From contig VGOF01000004.1 of NCBI GenBank assembly GCA_016875975.1, forward strand, positions 1 to 19,721: a stretch of DNA of 19,721 nucleotides. Direction: 5' to 3'. Position numbers and translations under genes: made by a program. This DNA is from Chloroflexota bacterium. GTDB taxonomy: Bacteria; Chloroflexota; Dehalococcoidia; GIF9; UBA5629. Numbering within the stretch: the stretch's first letter is position 1; each line of letters opens with the position of its first letter. This document shows positions 5,555 through 13,276 of the stretch, one piece after another. The notes beneath the pieces were generated by a model. That model was not told the origin of the DNA. It searched no databases and saw only the letters and a list, made by a program, of their open reading frames with translations.

Positions 5555-8128
5555 TCACGGTATATCTGCTGTTTGGACACTTCTGGTTGTCGACCAGTTG
5601 CCCCAGCCCGCGGAGTTGCCGGCCCTTACGCGCCAGTAGTAAGTGGTGCCCAGTGAGAAGCCTGATACCTCTTGCGTGGTAACGTTGCCTACCTCGGCAT
5701 TGTATATGTTTGTGCCGCCGAAGTTGGACTGCGTATTGACCTGTAGCCAGTAGCTGGTTGCCCCTGTGGCGGTGCCCCACCTGAAGGTGATGGCGGTTCC
5801 CGGAGACAAAAGGGAAGGTGGTGATGGTGGTGAGGGAGGCGTGGTGGTTCCCCAGCCGGCAATGAGCAAGCTTCTGCTCCAACCGGAAAGACTGGTTGGA
5901 GGGTTGGGGAATGTGAAGCTTGAATAAGTAGCTGCTGCATATCTACTGTAACCTGTACCCGGGTCGAGTGTGCCGACGATAGGTGCGTCTGAATTGAAAG
6001 CCAGCCAGTAGTATGTGCCACTTGTAAGGCTGGTTGCTGGGAAAGTTATGGTGTTCCAACCTGCGATCACTGCTGTGCTGGTGTTGACTGAGTTGAGGAG
6101 AGAACCTGGCTCGCCGGCGTTGTCGGCGTAGATAGCGACCTTGACATTTCCTGGGCTGCTGGCTTTGAGCTTGAATTGGGTGACTGTTCCTGTCTGGCTA
6201 CAAGAAAACCGGCTTAGGCAGAGGTAACCGTTAGAAGCACCCATGGCAATAGTGGCGTCATCCGCACCAATGAGTTTTAGAGTCTCTGAAGGCGTCTGAG
6301 CCACAAAGTATGATGTGTTGTCTGCCCAGTCGGAACCATTTGAATTGGTAGCAAAACACCTGTAGTAGTAGGTTTGGCCACTGGTGAGGCTGGAGATGTC
6401 GTTGTAGAAAGTTCCTGTGCCTTTGGTACCCAGGTTGATATCGTTGTCCCAGTTTCCTGGAGTAGTGCCGCCGTCGTTATCGCCCCAGTAGATGTGGACG
6501 GTGGTATCTGCTCCGCCTGTGGAGGTCAGCTCTCCGTTTAACCTCGCTGAAGTTGTTGTGATTTGGGAGGCGCCTGAGGCGTTGGTTACTGTCGGTGCTG
6601 TTGGAGCCGATGGAGTGCTCCAGCCGGCAAGGAGCAAGCTTCTGCTCCAACCGGAAAGACTGGTTGGAGGGTTGGGGAATGTGAAGCTTGAATAAGTAGC
6701 TGCTGCATATCTACTGTAACCTGTACCCGGATCGAGTGTGCCGACGATAGGTGCGTCTGAATTGAAAGCCAGCCAGTAGTATGTGCCACTTGTAAGGCTG
6801 GTTGCTGGGAAAGTTATGGTGTTCCAACCTGCGATCACTGCTGTGCTGGTGTTGACTGAGTTGAGGAGAGAACCTGGCTCGCCGGCGTTGTCGGCGTAGA
6901 TAGCGACCTTGACATTTCCTGGGCTGCTGGCTTTGAGCTTGAATTGGGTGACTGTTCCTGTCTGGCTACAAGAAAACCGGCTTAGGCAGAGGTAACCGTT
7001 AGAAGCACCCATGGCAATAGTGGCGTCATCCGCACCAATGAGTTTTTGCCCTGTATCGCCGGGTGTATTGCCGTAGGCGATGTTGAGAGTTTGCCAGTAG
7101 AACATGTAGTCCCCATCGCCGTCCTGGCAGCCGTAGTTCATATCCATTGCCAGGCGGAAGATGCCGTTGGGGCGGTTGCCCCCGGCTGTGCCCCAGCTAT
7201 TCACCATAATCCAGTATCTATTGTTAGGGTCATCGTCGTTGTAGCCTACGCAGAGTACGGCATGGCCAGCACCGCCAGCATCCCAGGCATGGCCGCAGGA
7301 GAAATCAGGGTCCCAGATGGTACTTTCTGACTGTGTGCTCCAGAAGGTACTGAAATTGCTCCAGTCCGCCGTGGTGGGTAGAAAGTAGGCGAACCACACC
7401 GCCTTGTTTTGGTTTAACACATTCTTGATGTTGGCGATGGCTGTGTTCTGAGTCACACCATGTGTGGTTATAGTCTGTGTGGCAATTGAGGTGATGGGAT
7501 AATAGGGTGTGGTGGATATGTTGGCACCGGGCACGCTGGTCGAGCTTCCGCAGCCTCGGCTTCCATCTTGCCAGCTAGCGTTGGTATTGGACCAGGGAAT
7601 AGCTTTTCCTGTGCTGGAATAGAAGCTGGCTATATCTGAGAGCCAGCCACCGCAGCAGGCCCAGTCAACCCCGCTGCCCCCGTTGAAGTTGGAGTTCAGA
7701 TACTGGATTGAGAGGCGGTCCTTGATGCTTCGTTGCACAGAGAGGGCGATTTCCATGACTCCTGTGCCAGCCCAGGCCCAGCAGTTGCCACAGCTTCCCT
7801 GGTTGCGCTCCGAAGGCGTATATTGCAGATGGCTGAGGAGGCTGAGAGAGCCTGTGGGTGCTAAAGCCAGCTTGCGCTTGACCTGCTCATCGATGTGGGC
7901 CTTTGGTGCCTTGTTGTATTTCTCGATCCATTCCCGCCGCTTCTCCCGGGATGGCTTCATCAGCGGGTACTCTTCCTGGTGGTCGGATTCGCGAGCTTGA
8001 TACTGAGGTGTCGGTTCCTGATGTGCTGCCCACAGGCCTTCGGCGTCATACAGAGAGGTGACCAGTATGGCGCATATCAAAACCAGCGATGTTGCCAGTT
8101 TGACCGCGATTCCCAGTCTATTCTTCAT
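5555..8128 (-). CDS. Secreted papain-like (C1A) cysteine peptidase with adhesin-type modules
   Basis: The product is 857 aa from ATG 8128. A TTG seven codons upstream is possible, but the ATG gives a normal signal peptide (charged MKNR, then a hydrophobic stretch to about residue 25). A propeptide-like segment (about 35-95) precedes the peptidase domain (about 100-350). The catalytic set is complete: Gln110 and Cys116 in NQGSCGNCWAW, His289 in GAGHAVLCVGY and Asn310 in YWIMVNSWG. Then follow a beta module (362-503), an FN3-like domain (about 510-612), a second near-identical beta module (618-759), a Pro/Ser linker and a C-terminal FN3 domain. It should be exported and bind a polymer or surface while degrading protein. 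The same beta module starts the adjacent phage gene. A small lipoprotein gene lies just upstream on the same strand. Confidence 0.9.
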   Translation of the reverse strand: MKNRLGIAVKLATSLVLICAILVTSLYDAEGLWAAHQEPTPQYQARESDHQEEYPLMKPSREKRREWIEKYNKAPKAHIDEQVKRKLALAPTGSLSLLSHLQYTPSERNQGSCGNCWAWAGTGVMEIALSVQRSIKDRLSIQYLNSNFNGGSGVDWACCGGWLSDIASFYSSTGKAIPWSNTNASWQDGSRGCGSSTSVPGANISTTPYYPITSIATQTITTHGVTQNTAIANIKNVLNQNKAVWFAYFLPTTADWSNFSTFWSTQSESTIWDPDFSCGHAWDAGGAGHAVLCVGYNDDDPNNRYWIMVNSWGTAGGNRPNGIFRLAMDMNYGCQDGDGDYMFYWQTLNIAYGNTPGDTGQKLIGADDATIAMGASNGYLCLSRFSCSQTGTVTQFKLKASSPGNVKVAIYADNAGEPGSLLNSVNTSTAVIAGWNTITFPATSLTSGTYYWLAFNSDAPIVGTLDPGTGYSRYAAATYSSFTFPNPPTSLSGWSRSLLLAGWSTPSAPTAPTVTNASGASQITTTSARLNGELTSTGGADTTVHIYWGDNDGGTTPGNWDNDINLGTKGTGTFYNDISSLTSGQTYYYRCFATNSNGSDWADNTSYFVAQTPSETLKLIGADDATIAMGASNGYLCLSRFSCSQTGTVTQFKLKASSPGNVKVAIYADNAGEPGSLLNSVNTSTAVIAGWNTITFPATSLTSGTYYWLAFNSDAPIVGTLDPGTGYSRYAAATYSSFTFPNPPTSLSGWSRSLLIAGWGTTTPPSPPSPPSLLSPGTAITFRWGTATGATSYWLQVNTQSNFGGTNIYNAEVGNVTTQEVSGFSLGTTYYWRVRAGNSAGWGNWSTTRSVQTADIP
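5853..6278. repeat. 426-bp direct repeat, copy 1 (second beta module of the peptidase)
   Basis: It matches 6620-7045 with only a couple of differences found by eye (for example CAATGAGC versus CAAGGAGC, and CCCGGGTCGAG versus CCCGGATCGAG). The boundaries coincide with one protein module. This level of identity at synonymous sites means recent duplication or gene conversion. Confidence 0.9.
6620..7045. repeat. 426-bp direct repeat, copy 2 (first beta module of the peptidase)
   Basis: This is the partner of 5853-6278, offset by 767 bases. The 341 bases between the copies encode the FN3-like domain, so the duplicated unit is the beta module itself, in frame. Confidence 0.9.
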
Positions 8129-8170
8129 TTGCCTTAGTATCCTGTGCAACTACTTTATTTGCCCTTTTGG

Positions 8171-8176
8171 ATTATA
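8171..8176 (-). promoter_or_regulatory. Possible -10 box for the peptidase gene
   Basis: The minus strand reads TATAAT here. A transcript starting near 8164 would have a leader of about 35 bases before ATG 8128. No good -35 hexamer is seen 16-18 bases upstream, so an activator or readthrough from the lipoprotein gene may be needed. Confidence 0.35.
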
Positions 8177-8189
8177 TGCCTCAAAGCTT

Positions 8190-8579
8190 TTACCTGACAC
8201 TGTACCCCGTCTCAGTTACTTGCTTGTCTTTAATAGTTCCTGTCCAGGTGATTGCCGGCGTGTCATGTTCTGCTGTCACCTCATAGATGACCTCCGCTGT
8301 GGCAGGATGGCCGATGGTCACTTTCCAGCCGTTGCTTGTGTAAACGTATCTGGTATAACCCACTTTCTTGACCTTTTCTACTTCAGTCCAGGTCATGCTG
8401 TCTTTGATGAGCGAGGAAGCATCAGGATGATGTTGCTTGATGTAACGCATCACCTCATTTAGCAAGTCGTTTGGCATCTTCCCATCAGTTGGCTTCTCTG
8501 GTATGACCGCAGCGCAGGCAGAGAGCGGCAGCCAGAGAATGCACAAGACAAGCACAAAACGAGTTGTTCCTTTTCCCAT
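8190..8579 (-). CDS. Small predicted lipoprotein of unknown function
   Basis: The product is 129 aa. ATG 8579 has GGAGG upstream. The N-terminus is a lipoprotein signal peptide: a hydrophobic stretch ending LPLSAC with Cys22 as the likely lipidated residue. The mature part of about 107 aa is hydrophilic and mixed alpha/beta (a helix around NDLLNEVMRYIKQHH, then strands such as YTRYVYTSNGWKVTIGHP). I recognise no domain. It lies 61 bases upstream of the peptidase start on the same strand, so it may be co-expressed with it and might act as a partner or inhibitor; that is speculation. Confidence 0.75.
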   Translation of the reverse strand: MGKGTTRFVLVLCILWLPLSACAAVIPEKPTDGKMPNDLLNEVMRYIKQHHPDASSLIKDSMTWTEVEKVKKVGYTRYVYTSNGWKVTIGHPATAEVIYEVTAEHDTPAITWTGTIKDKQVTETGYSVR

Positions 8580-8753
8580 TCATGCTTCCTCCACTGGTAT
8601 TCTAATATTATATCGCAGTAATGCCAAACTTGCCCTTCCAGGCAATGCTACTATGGTACTTGTTTGAGGATTACTTTAGTATTGGCGAAGTGTGATAGTT
8701 AACATCGTGGTAGGTAATCGTCTTGGCTACGGCGCAACTGGTTGAAGTCTGGA

Positions 8754-9443
8754 TTACTTGCTCAGGGTGATGAGGCCGCGTTTCAGGGCGGTGATGACGG
8801 CTTCGGTGCGGGCGTTGGCGTCCAGCTTGCGCAGGATGGAGGTGATGTGGTTCTTGATGGTTTGCTCGCTGATGCTGAGCTTGACTGCAATCTGCTTGTT
8901 GAAATAACCCTGGGCCATGTAGCTGAGGATTTCGGTTTCGCGGGGGGTCAGCGGTGAGACAAAAGACTCGACGCCTTTTCCCCAGGAGAGATCCTGAAAC
9001 TTCTCCAGGACGTGCTTGGCTGCCTGCGGCTGTGCAAGGAGTGTTTCGTTTATGGGGTGCTGGCCAGCCGCAGCTTTGCGGATGGTACTCACCAGCTCGT
9101 CCAGGGATACATCGCGCTTGAGGTAACCGGAGGCCCTCGACCTAATGGCATCGAAAAGCTCGTCGTCATTGGGGTTGGGTGTCATTAGCACTACGGAGAC
9201 GGTGGGCATCTGCTGTTTGACTGCCCTGGCCGTTTCGGTGCTGTGGTTGGAGGATAGGTCAGTGTCCAGGAGCAGTACATCAGGCTGCAAGTTGGCCAGG
9301 TTTGCCCGGAGCTCCTCGTCGGAGCTGAATTCACCGCAGATTTCGACGTCAGGCAACTGCGTCAGGGTAGAGCGTATTCCCTTGCGGTACAGAGGTTGAT
9401 TATCTGCTATGGCTACTTTTATGCGTGTGCCTACTTCAACCAT
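8754..9443 (-). CDS. NarL/FixJ-family response regulator
   Basis: The product is 229 aa from ATG 9443, preceded by a purine-rich GGAAAAG. The receiver domain (about 8-125) has the acidic pocket residue in IADNQ (Asp14), the phospho-acceptor in DVLLLD (Asp60), a Thr in VVLMTP and the Lys in SGYLKRD. The LuxR-type helix-turn-helix (about 165-228) contains LTPRETEILSYMAQG and the recognition helix region SEQTIKNHITSILRKL. It should be a phosphorylation-controlled DNA-binding protein. No histidine kinase gene is in the window, so it is an orphan here. A longer reading running antisense through the next gene is not credible. Confidence 0.93.
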   Translation of the reverse strand: MVEVGTRIKVAIADNQPLYRKGIRSTLTQLPDVEICGEFSSDEELRANLANLQPDVLLLDTDLSSNHSTETARAVKQQMPTVSVVLMTPNPNDDELFDAIRSRASGYLKRDVSLDELVSTIRKAAAGQHPINETLLAQPQAAKHVLEKFQDLSWGKGVESFVSPLTPRETEILSYMAQGYFNKQIAVKLSISEQTIKNHITSILRKLDANARTEAVITALKRGLITLSK

Positions 9444-9473
9444 CGCTTTTCTTTTCCGCTTTGTCTTACGTTC

Positions 9474-9503
9474 AGTGTAGCAATGCAAACGATGTAATGT
9501 CAA
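9474..9503 (-). promoter_or_regulatory. Possible promoter for the response regulator
   Basis: On the minus strand TTGACA (9503-9498), an 18-base spacer and TACACT (9479-9474). The -35 is consensus and the -10 matches at four of six positions. The leader would be about 25 bases. Confidence 0.4.
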
Positions 9504-9512
9504 TGTTGCTGG

Positions 9513-9556
9513 AGTTGCAAGATGCAAGTTGCAAGAACGGAAGACGGTAGTTGCAA
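9513..9556. repeat. Three copies of AGTTGCAA in the divergent intergenic region
   Basis: AGTTGCAA starts at 9513, 9527 and 9549, with a related GATGCAAG at 9521. Downstream (about 9566-9600) lies a low-complexity GACGAG/GGCGAG-like stretch. They could be binding sites for a regulator acting on either divergent gene, or simply decayed repeats. Confidence 0.5.
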
Positions 9557-9615
9557 AACGTAAATGACGAGAGACGAGTGGCGGATGGCGAGTGACGGGG
9601 ACAGGCATGGATTCC

Positions 9616-9645
9616 TTGACGTGAAAGAGCCATATTGCATAGAAT
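9616..9645 (+). promoter_or_regulatory. Probable sigma-70 promoter for meaB and the downstream flavoenzyme
   Basis: TTGACG (9616-9621), an 18-base spacer and TAGAAT (9640-9645), each matching consensus at five of six positions. Transcription would begin near 9652, about 23 bases before ATG 9675. Confidence 0.55.
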
Positions 9646-9674
9646 GTCTCGGTTTTAGAAGGAGTTCTCTCTAA

Positions 9675-10658
9675 ATGAAGCTGGTCAATAACATGCTGGC
9701 TGGCGATGTTTTGTCTCTGGCGCGGCTCATAACGAAAGTGGAAAGGGATGTCGCCGAGGTGCCGGAGATAATGCGGGGGATTTACCAGCGTCTGGGCAAG
9801 TCCTATTGCGTTGGCATAACTGGCCCCCCCGGCGCTGGCAAAAGCACCATAGTGGACAGGCTGACCGCGGTGATAAGGCAACAGGAACTCACCGTGGGCA
9901 TAATCGCTGCTGACCCGACCAGCCCCTTCACCGGCGGCGCTGTGCTGGGCGACAGGATACGGATGCAGCAGCACTACCTGGATGAAGGTGTGTTTATCCG
10001 CAGTATGGCTACCAGGGGAAGCCATGGTGGCTTGCCACGCAGCACCGGTGGGGTGATTAAGCTGCTTGATGCTTTCGGCAAGGATTTTGTCCTGGTGGAG
10101 ACGGTGGGGGTGGGGCAGACCGAGCTGGACATCATGGAAAATGCTGATACCGTGGTGGTGATACTGGTGCCAGAGGCTGGCGATACCGTTCAGACGATGA
10201 AAGCGGGATTGTTTGAGATAGCCGACATTTTCGTGGTGAACAAAGCCGACCGTCCCGGCGCTGATAACCTGCTGACGGAGCTGAACATGATGGTGCAGCA
10301 CTATCCCAAGGAGAGATGGTGGCAGGTGCCGGTGCTGGCTACGCAGGCGGTGAACAACGTAGGTATCGAGGAGCTATTTAAGCAGATTGAGAAGCATCGG
10401 CAGGCGCTTGAGGGAAGCGGCCAGTTGCTGGAGAGGCGCCGGCAGCAGCGCAGGCGCGAGTTTTTGGAGACAGTGGAACACCGTGTTTCCGATGAGCTTT
10501 TGAAACTGGTAGAGCAGGATGAGGAGATGAGCAGGTACATGGCTAGGGTGGAGGCTGGGGAGCTCGACCCCTATTCGGCGGCTGACGAGATACTGCGTCC
10601 CAGGACATTGCTGGCAAGCTGGTCACGCCAACTGGCCGAGAAGCGTCCCAACGAGTGA
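9675..10658 (+). CDS. meaB: MeaB/ArgK-family GTPase (B12 mutase chaperone)
   Basis: The product is 327 aa, normal for the family. AAGGAG lies ten bases before ATG 9675. The Walker A motif is GPPGAGKST (50-58). A family-typical DPTSPFTGGAVLGDRIRM segment lies at 80-97, the G3-like region is VETVGVGQTE (141-150) and the base-specificity motif is NKAD (189-192). MeaB-type G3E GTPases guard and reload the adenosylcobalamin of methylmalonyl-CoA or related acyl-CoA mutases. No mutase is in the window, so the partner must lie elsewhere. Its TGA stop lies 14 bases before the next gene's ATG, so the two are probably one transcript. Confidence 0.93.
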   Translation: MKLVNNMLAGDVLSLARLITKVERDVAEVPEIMRGIYQRLGKSYCVGITGPPGAGKSTIVDRLTAVIRQQELTVGIIAADPTSPFTGGAVLGDRIRMQQHYLDEGVFIRSMATRGSHGGLPRSTGGVIKLLDAFGKDFVLVETVGVGQTELDIMENADTVVVILVPEAGDTVQTMKAGLFEIADIFVVNKADRPGADNLLTELNMMVQHYPKERWWQVPVLATQAVNNVGIEELFKQIEKHRQALEGSGQLLERRRQQRRREFLETVEHRVSDELLKLVEQDEEMSRYMARVEAGELDPYSAADEILRPRTLLASWSRQLAEKRPNE

Positions 10659-10672
10659 GAGGAGCAAAGATT

Positions 10673-11662
10673 ATGAGAACCAGGATGACTGAGCTTTTTG
10701 GTATTGAGCATCCCATTATGTGTGGGGGGATGATGTGGCTGGCGAAGCCGGAGCTTTGCGCTGCCATCTCGAATGCCGGTGCGCTGGGGAATCTGACAGC
10801 GCAGAATTATATGGGTGGGGAGGAGTTCCGCAAGGCGGTTCAGCAGACGCGGAAGCTTACCGATAAACCTTTCTGTGTGAACATCACCGCCTTGCCGGCT
10901 ATCCGCATCACCAAGGAGATGCACTGGGAGTATTTCCAGGTCTGTTGTCAGGAGCAGGTGCGTGCCATCGAAGTTTCGGGCACGCCGCTGGACAAATACT
11001 TTGGGCCACAGTGCATAGAGATGGCCAAGAAGGCCGGGGTTAAGTTAATTCACAAGGTAGGTGCGGTGCGGCATGCTCTCCATGCTGAGCGTGCAGGATA
11101 TGATGCGGTGATTGCTGCCGGCATCGAAGAGGGTGGGCACCCGCTGGATGACGATGTTACTACCATGTTGCTTACCCCGCGCATGAGGGAATCTGTAAAT
11201 ATTCCTGTCATCACTACCGGCGGGATTGCCGATGGCCGGAGCCTGGCGGCTGCGTTAGTGCTGGGTGCAGACGGGGTGATGATGGCATCGCGGTTTGTGG
11301 CTACTACAGAGTGCAAAGTACATCAGAATGTCAAAGAGGAGATAGCGCGTAAGCAGGAACATGAGACCACTCTGATAAACAAGTCAATTCACCTGCAGAT
11401 GCGCACCTGGAAGAACGAGGCTGCCAAAAAGGTGCTGGAGATAGAAGAGCGGAAAGGTACGCTTGATGAGATACTGGCTATTATTGCCGGCGACCGTGCC
11501 AGCAGACTCCTGGAGCAGGGCGATGTAGAGAGTGCTCCGTTTGCCGTGGGCCAGTCAGTTGGCTTGATTCATGATGTAGTGAGCTGCAAAGAGGTTGTGG
11601 AGCGCATGGTTAAGGAGGCCGAGGAAACTCTGGCCAGTACCCTGAAGCGCATTAAGTCCTGA
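10673..11662 (+). CDS. Nitronate monooxygenase-like FMN enzyme
   Basis: The product is 329 aa. ATG 10673 is chosen because AGGAG lies eight bases upstream; a GTG at 10655 overlapping the meaB stop is possible but less likely. It is a TIM-barrel flavoprotein of the 2-nitropropane dioxygenase/NMO family. Visible are GIEHPIMCGGM (10-20), IEEGGHP (151-157), TTGGIADGRS (181-190) and GADGVMMASRF (198-208), the last two forming the usual phosphate-binding part for FMN. The family oxidises nitronates, and the related FabK reduces enoyl-ACP; the true substrate cannot be read here. It follows meaB on the same strand and has a paralogue facing it at 11719-12771. Confidence 0.85.
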   Translation: MRTRMTELFGIEHPIMCGGMMWLAKPELCAAISNAGALGNLTAQNYMGGEEFRKAVQQTRKLTDKPFCVNITALPAIRITKEMHWEYFQVCCQEQVRAIEVSGTPLDKYFGPQCIEMAKKAGVKLIHKVGAVRHALHAERAGYDAVIAAGIEEGGHPLDDDVTTMLLTPRMRESVNIPVITTGGIADGRSLAAALVLGADGVMMASRFVATTECKVHQNVKEEIARKQEHETTLINKSIHLQMRTWKNEAAKKVLEIEERKGTLDEILAIIAGDRASRLLEQGDVESAPFAVGQSVGLIHDVVSCKEVVERMVKEAEETLASTLKRIKS

Positions 11663-11691
11663 GAGAGGACAGCCATTCCAGATTCTTCGGT

Positions 11692-11708
11692 GGTGGGCTT
11701 CGCCCACC
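11692..11708. terminator. Hairpin between convergent genes
   Basis: GGTGGGC (11692-11698) and GCCCACC (11702-11708) form a perfect 7-bp stem around TTC. It lies between the stops of the two convergent flavoenzyme genes (11662 and 11719). The T-run is poor on both sides, so it is likely a weak bidirectional terminator. Confidence 0.6.
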
Positions 11709-11718
11709 TTACTGGTTG

Positions 11719-12771
11719 TTATTTGACTATCTTCTGCCGTGTGGCTTCCAGCGTTTGTTCAGCCTGGGCGATGATGCGGTCGATAACTTCCTTGACGCTG
11801 GGGATGTCATCGATAGCACCGCAGTCCTGTCCTGCGAACAAGAATCCTTTGTCGGTATCACCCTTCTCGATGGCCAGCAGGCTTCTCTTGGCAGCTACAG
11901 CCTGCCGGGCTTGCACCCATAAGGGTGAGCCTTCATCCGCGCTCATCATCTTGAAGCTGAGGCCAATGAACTGCCACCATGAGAGCTTGAGGAGTCGCTT
12001 TATCTCCATGGCGGCGGAAGTAGCCTCTGCCATCGGGAAGCCTTTCTTCATCAGCTCCAGGGAAGCCTTGCTTTTGAGTGCTCTTCCGTCCATGCCGTCG
12101 AAGCGGTTGCTGTAAACGGTGTCCTGCTCGGTAGCCTGGAGGCAGAGCTGCTTGAAATTGTCATGGAGGTGGCATTCTTTGGTCATCATAAAGCGGGTGC
12201 CCATGGATATGCCGCTGGCTCCCAGCGCCAGCGCCGCTGCTAATCCTCTCCCGTCGTGAAAGCCACCGGCAGCTATAACCGGTATCTTGACGTGGCTGCT
12301 GACGATGGTAATCAACACTAGCGAGGTGGCTTCGGCGCCGTGAGCCGCAGCCTCGCGGCCGGTGATGACCACTGCATCGCAGCCCAGTTGCTCAGCGCGG
12401 ACGGCGTGCCTGGCAATGGCAGTAGTGCCGATGACCTTGCCTCCGTAGGCATGTACCTGGTCGATGAACCACGGCTTGCCCAGCGCATAGTTAATGACCG
12501 GGACTTTCTCATCTATGGCAGTCTGTATATTTTCCCTGGCTCCCGGCCCGATGAGTATCTGGTTCACGCCGAAGGGCTTATCGGTGAGCTTTCTTATTTC
12601 CTTGATGGCTTTGAGGGTGTCGTCCGGGCTAAATTGTGCCACGGCTAACATGCCTAACCCGCCGGCGTTGCAGACATGGGCTACAAGTTCGGGAGTGGTG
12701 ATCCAGTTCATTCCGGCCAGCATGATGGGGTGATTTATGCCGAACAGCTCGGTCATCTTGGTCTTAAACAC
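11719..12771 (-). CDS. Second nitronate monooxygenase-like FMN enzyme (paralogue)
   Basis: The product is 350 aa from GTG 12771, with AGGAGG five bases upstream on the minus strand. The N-terminus MTELFGINHPIMLAGM is almost the same as in the enzyme at 10673-11662, and both share KLTDKPF at about residues 61-67. The C-terminal FMN region is AAGGFHDGRG (167-176) and GASGISMGTRF (184-194). The usual E.GGH motif is changed to GREAAAHG (138-145), which suggests altered substrate or flavin handling. Function is otherwise as for the family. An upstream gap of 179 bases separates it from the PII-like gene on the same strand. Confidence 0.85.
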   Translation of the reverse strand: MFKTKMTELFGINHPIMLAGMNWITTPELVAHVCNAGGLGMLAVAQFSPDDTLKAIKEIRKLTDKPFGVNQILIGPGARENIQTAIDEKVPVINYALGKPWFIDQVHAYGGKVIGTTAIARHAVRAEQLGCDAVVITGREAAAHGAEATSLVLITIVSSHVKIPVIAAGGFHDGRGLAAALALGASGISMGTRFMMTKECHLHDNFKQLCLQATEQDTVYSNRFDGMDGRALKSKASLELMKKGFPMAEATSAAMEIKRLLKLSWWQFIGLSFKMMSADEGSPLWVQARQAVAAKRSLLAIEKGDTDKGFLFAGQDCGAIDDIPSVKEVIDRIIAQAEQTLEATRQKIVK

Positions 12772-12888
12772 AGGCTCCTCCTTAAATTTACTATCTACTA
12801 TGTGGACAAAACGTTCCCATTATACTCATTGATGAGACCCTGTCAATAAACTACAGCAGGCGAGCACTTTTCAGTGATGAAATTCCCA

Positions 12889-12930
12889 GGTTGAGCGCAT
12901 GTGACCAGGTGGATTATGCATTACTCAACC
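12889..12930. other. Inverted repeat GGTTGAG...CTCAACC after the PII-like gene
   Basis: GGTTGAG (12889-12895) and CTCAACC (12924-12930) pair perfectly, with an inner GCAT/ATGC pair (12897-12900/12916-12919). It follows the PII-like stop (12951) on the minus strand and may end or stabilise that transcript. No strong T-run follows. Confidence 0.45.
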
Positions 12931-12950
12931 GAGGGCTAATGTGCCGTTCT

Positions 12951-13271
12951 TCAGGCAGGTATATGGACTACACCGGCTAAATCTTCTACGGGGACCACGA
13001 ATGCAAGCCCTTTACCTGGCTTATCCAGTTGAGCTGCTTTGACTATTTCCCTCAGTATGCCATCAGCTTTGTCCCTTGGCACCACTGAGAGCACGATTTC
13101 CTTCTCGGGTTCGATGCAGATTCCGAGCAGCTTCTGGCGTTCGTGTATGCCCATACCTCGCCCGAACATGATGGTGCCACCATCGGCGCCGGCGTCCATT
13201 GAGGCTTGCAGCACTCTGTCCCCCCAGCCTCTGGTTACAATAGTCACAATAAGTCTTCTACTTGCGGCCAT
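12951..13271 (-). CDS. PII-like signalling protein
   Basis: The product is 106 aa. ATG 13271 has GAGGGAG eight bases upstream. The beta-alpha-beta pattern and motifs match the PII superfamily: SRRLIVTIVTRGWGDRV at the start, GADGGTIMFGRG (28-39), LLGICIEPEKEIVLSVV (48-64) and LDKPGKGLAFVVPV (82-95), the last at the C-loop position. The T-loop is short compared with GlnB/GlnK, and the uridylylated Tyr is not evident, so it is not a classical nitrogen PII. It lies five bases after the second DUF1538 gene and should be co-translated with it. By analogy with GlnK-AmtB it may gate that membrane protein in response to a nucleotide or metabolite. Confidence 0.8.
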   Translation of the reverse strand: MAASRRLIVTIVTRGWGDRVLQASMDAGADGGTIMFGRGMGIHERQKLLGICIEPEKEIVLSVVPRDKADGILREIVKAAQLDKPGKGLAFVVPVEDLAGVVHIPA

Positions 13272-13276
13272 ATAAT

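Noticed and set aside
7046..8137. Several plus-strand frames of 80-105 codons opposite the peptidase
   Set aside because: They are antisense to the catalytic and propeptide regions, whose motifs are unambiguous.
9444..10301. 285-codon upstream extension of the response regulator frame
   Set aside because: It is antisense to meaB. The receiver domain starts normally at ATG 9443 with a promoter-like sequence upstream.
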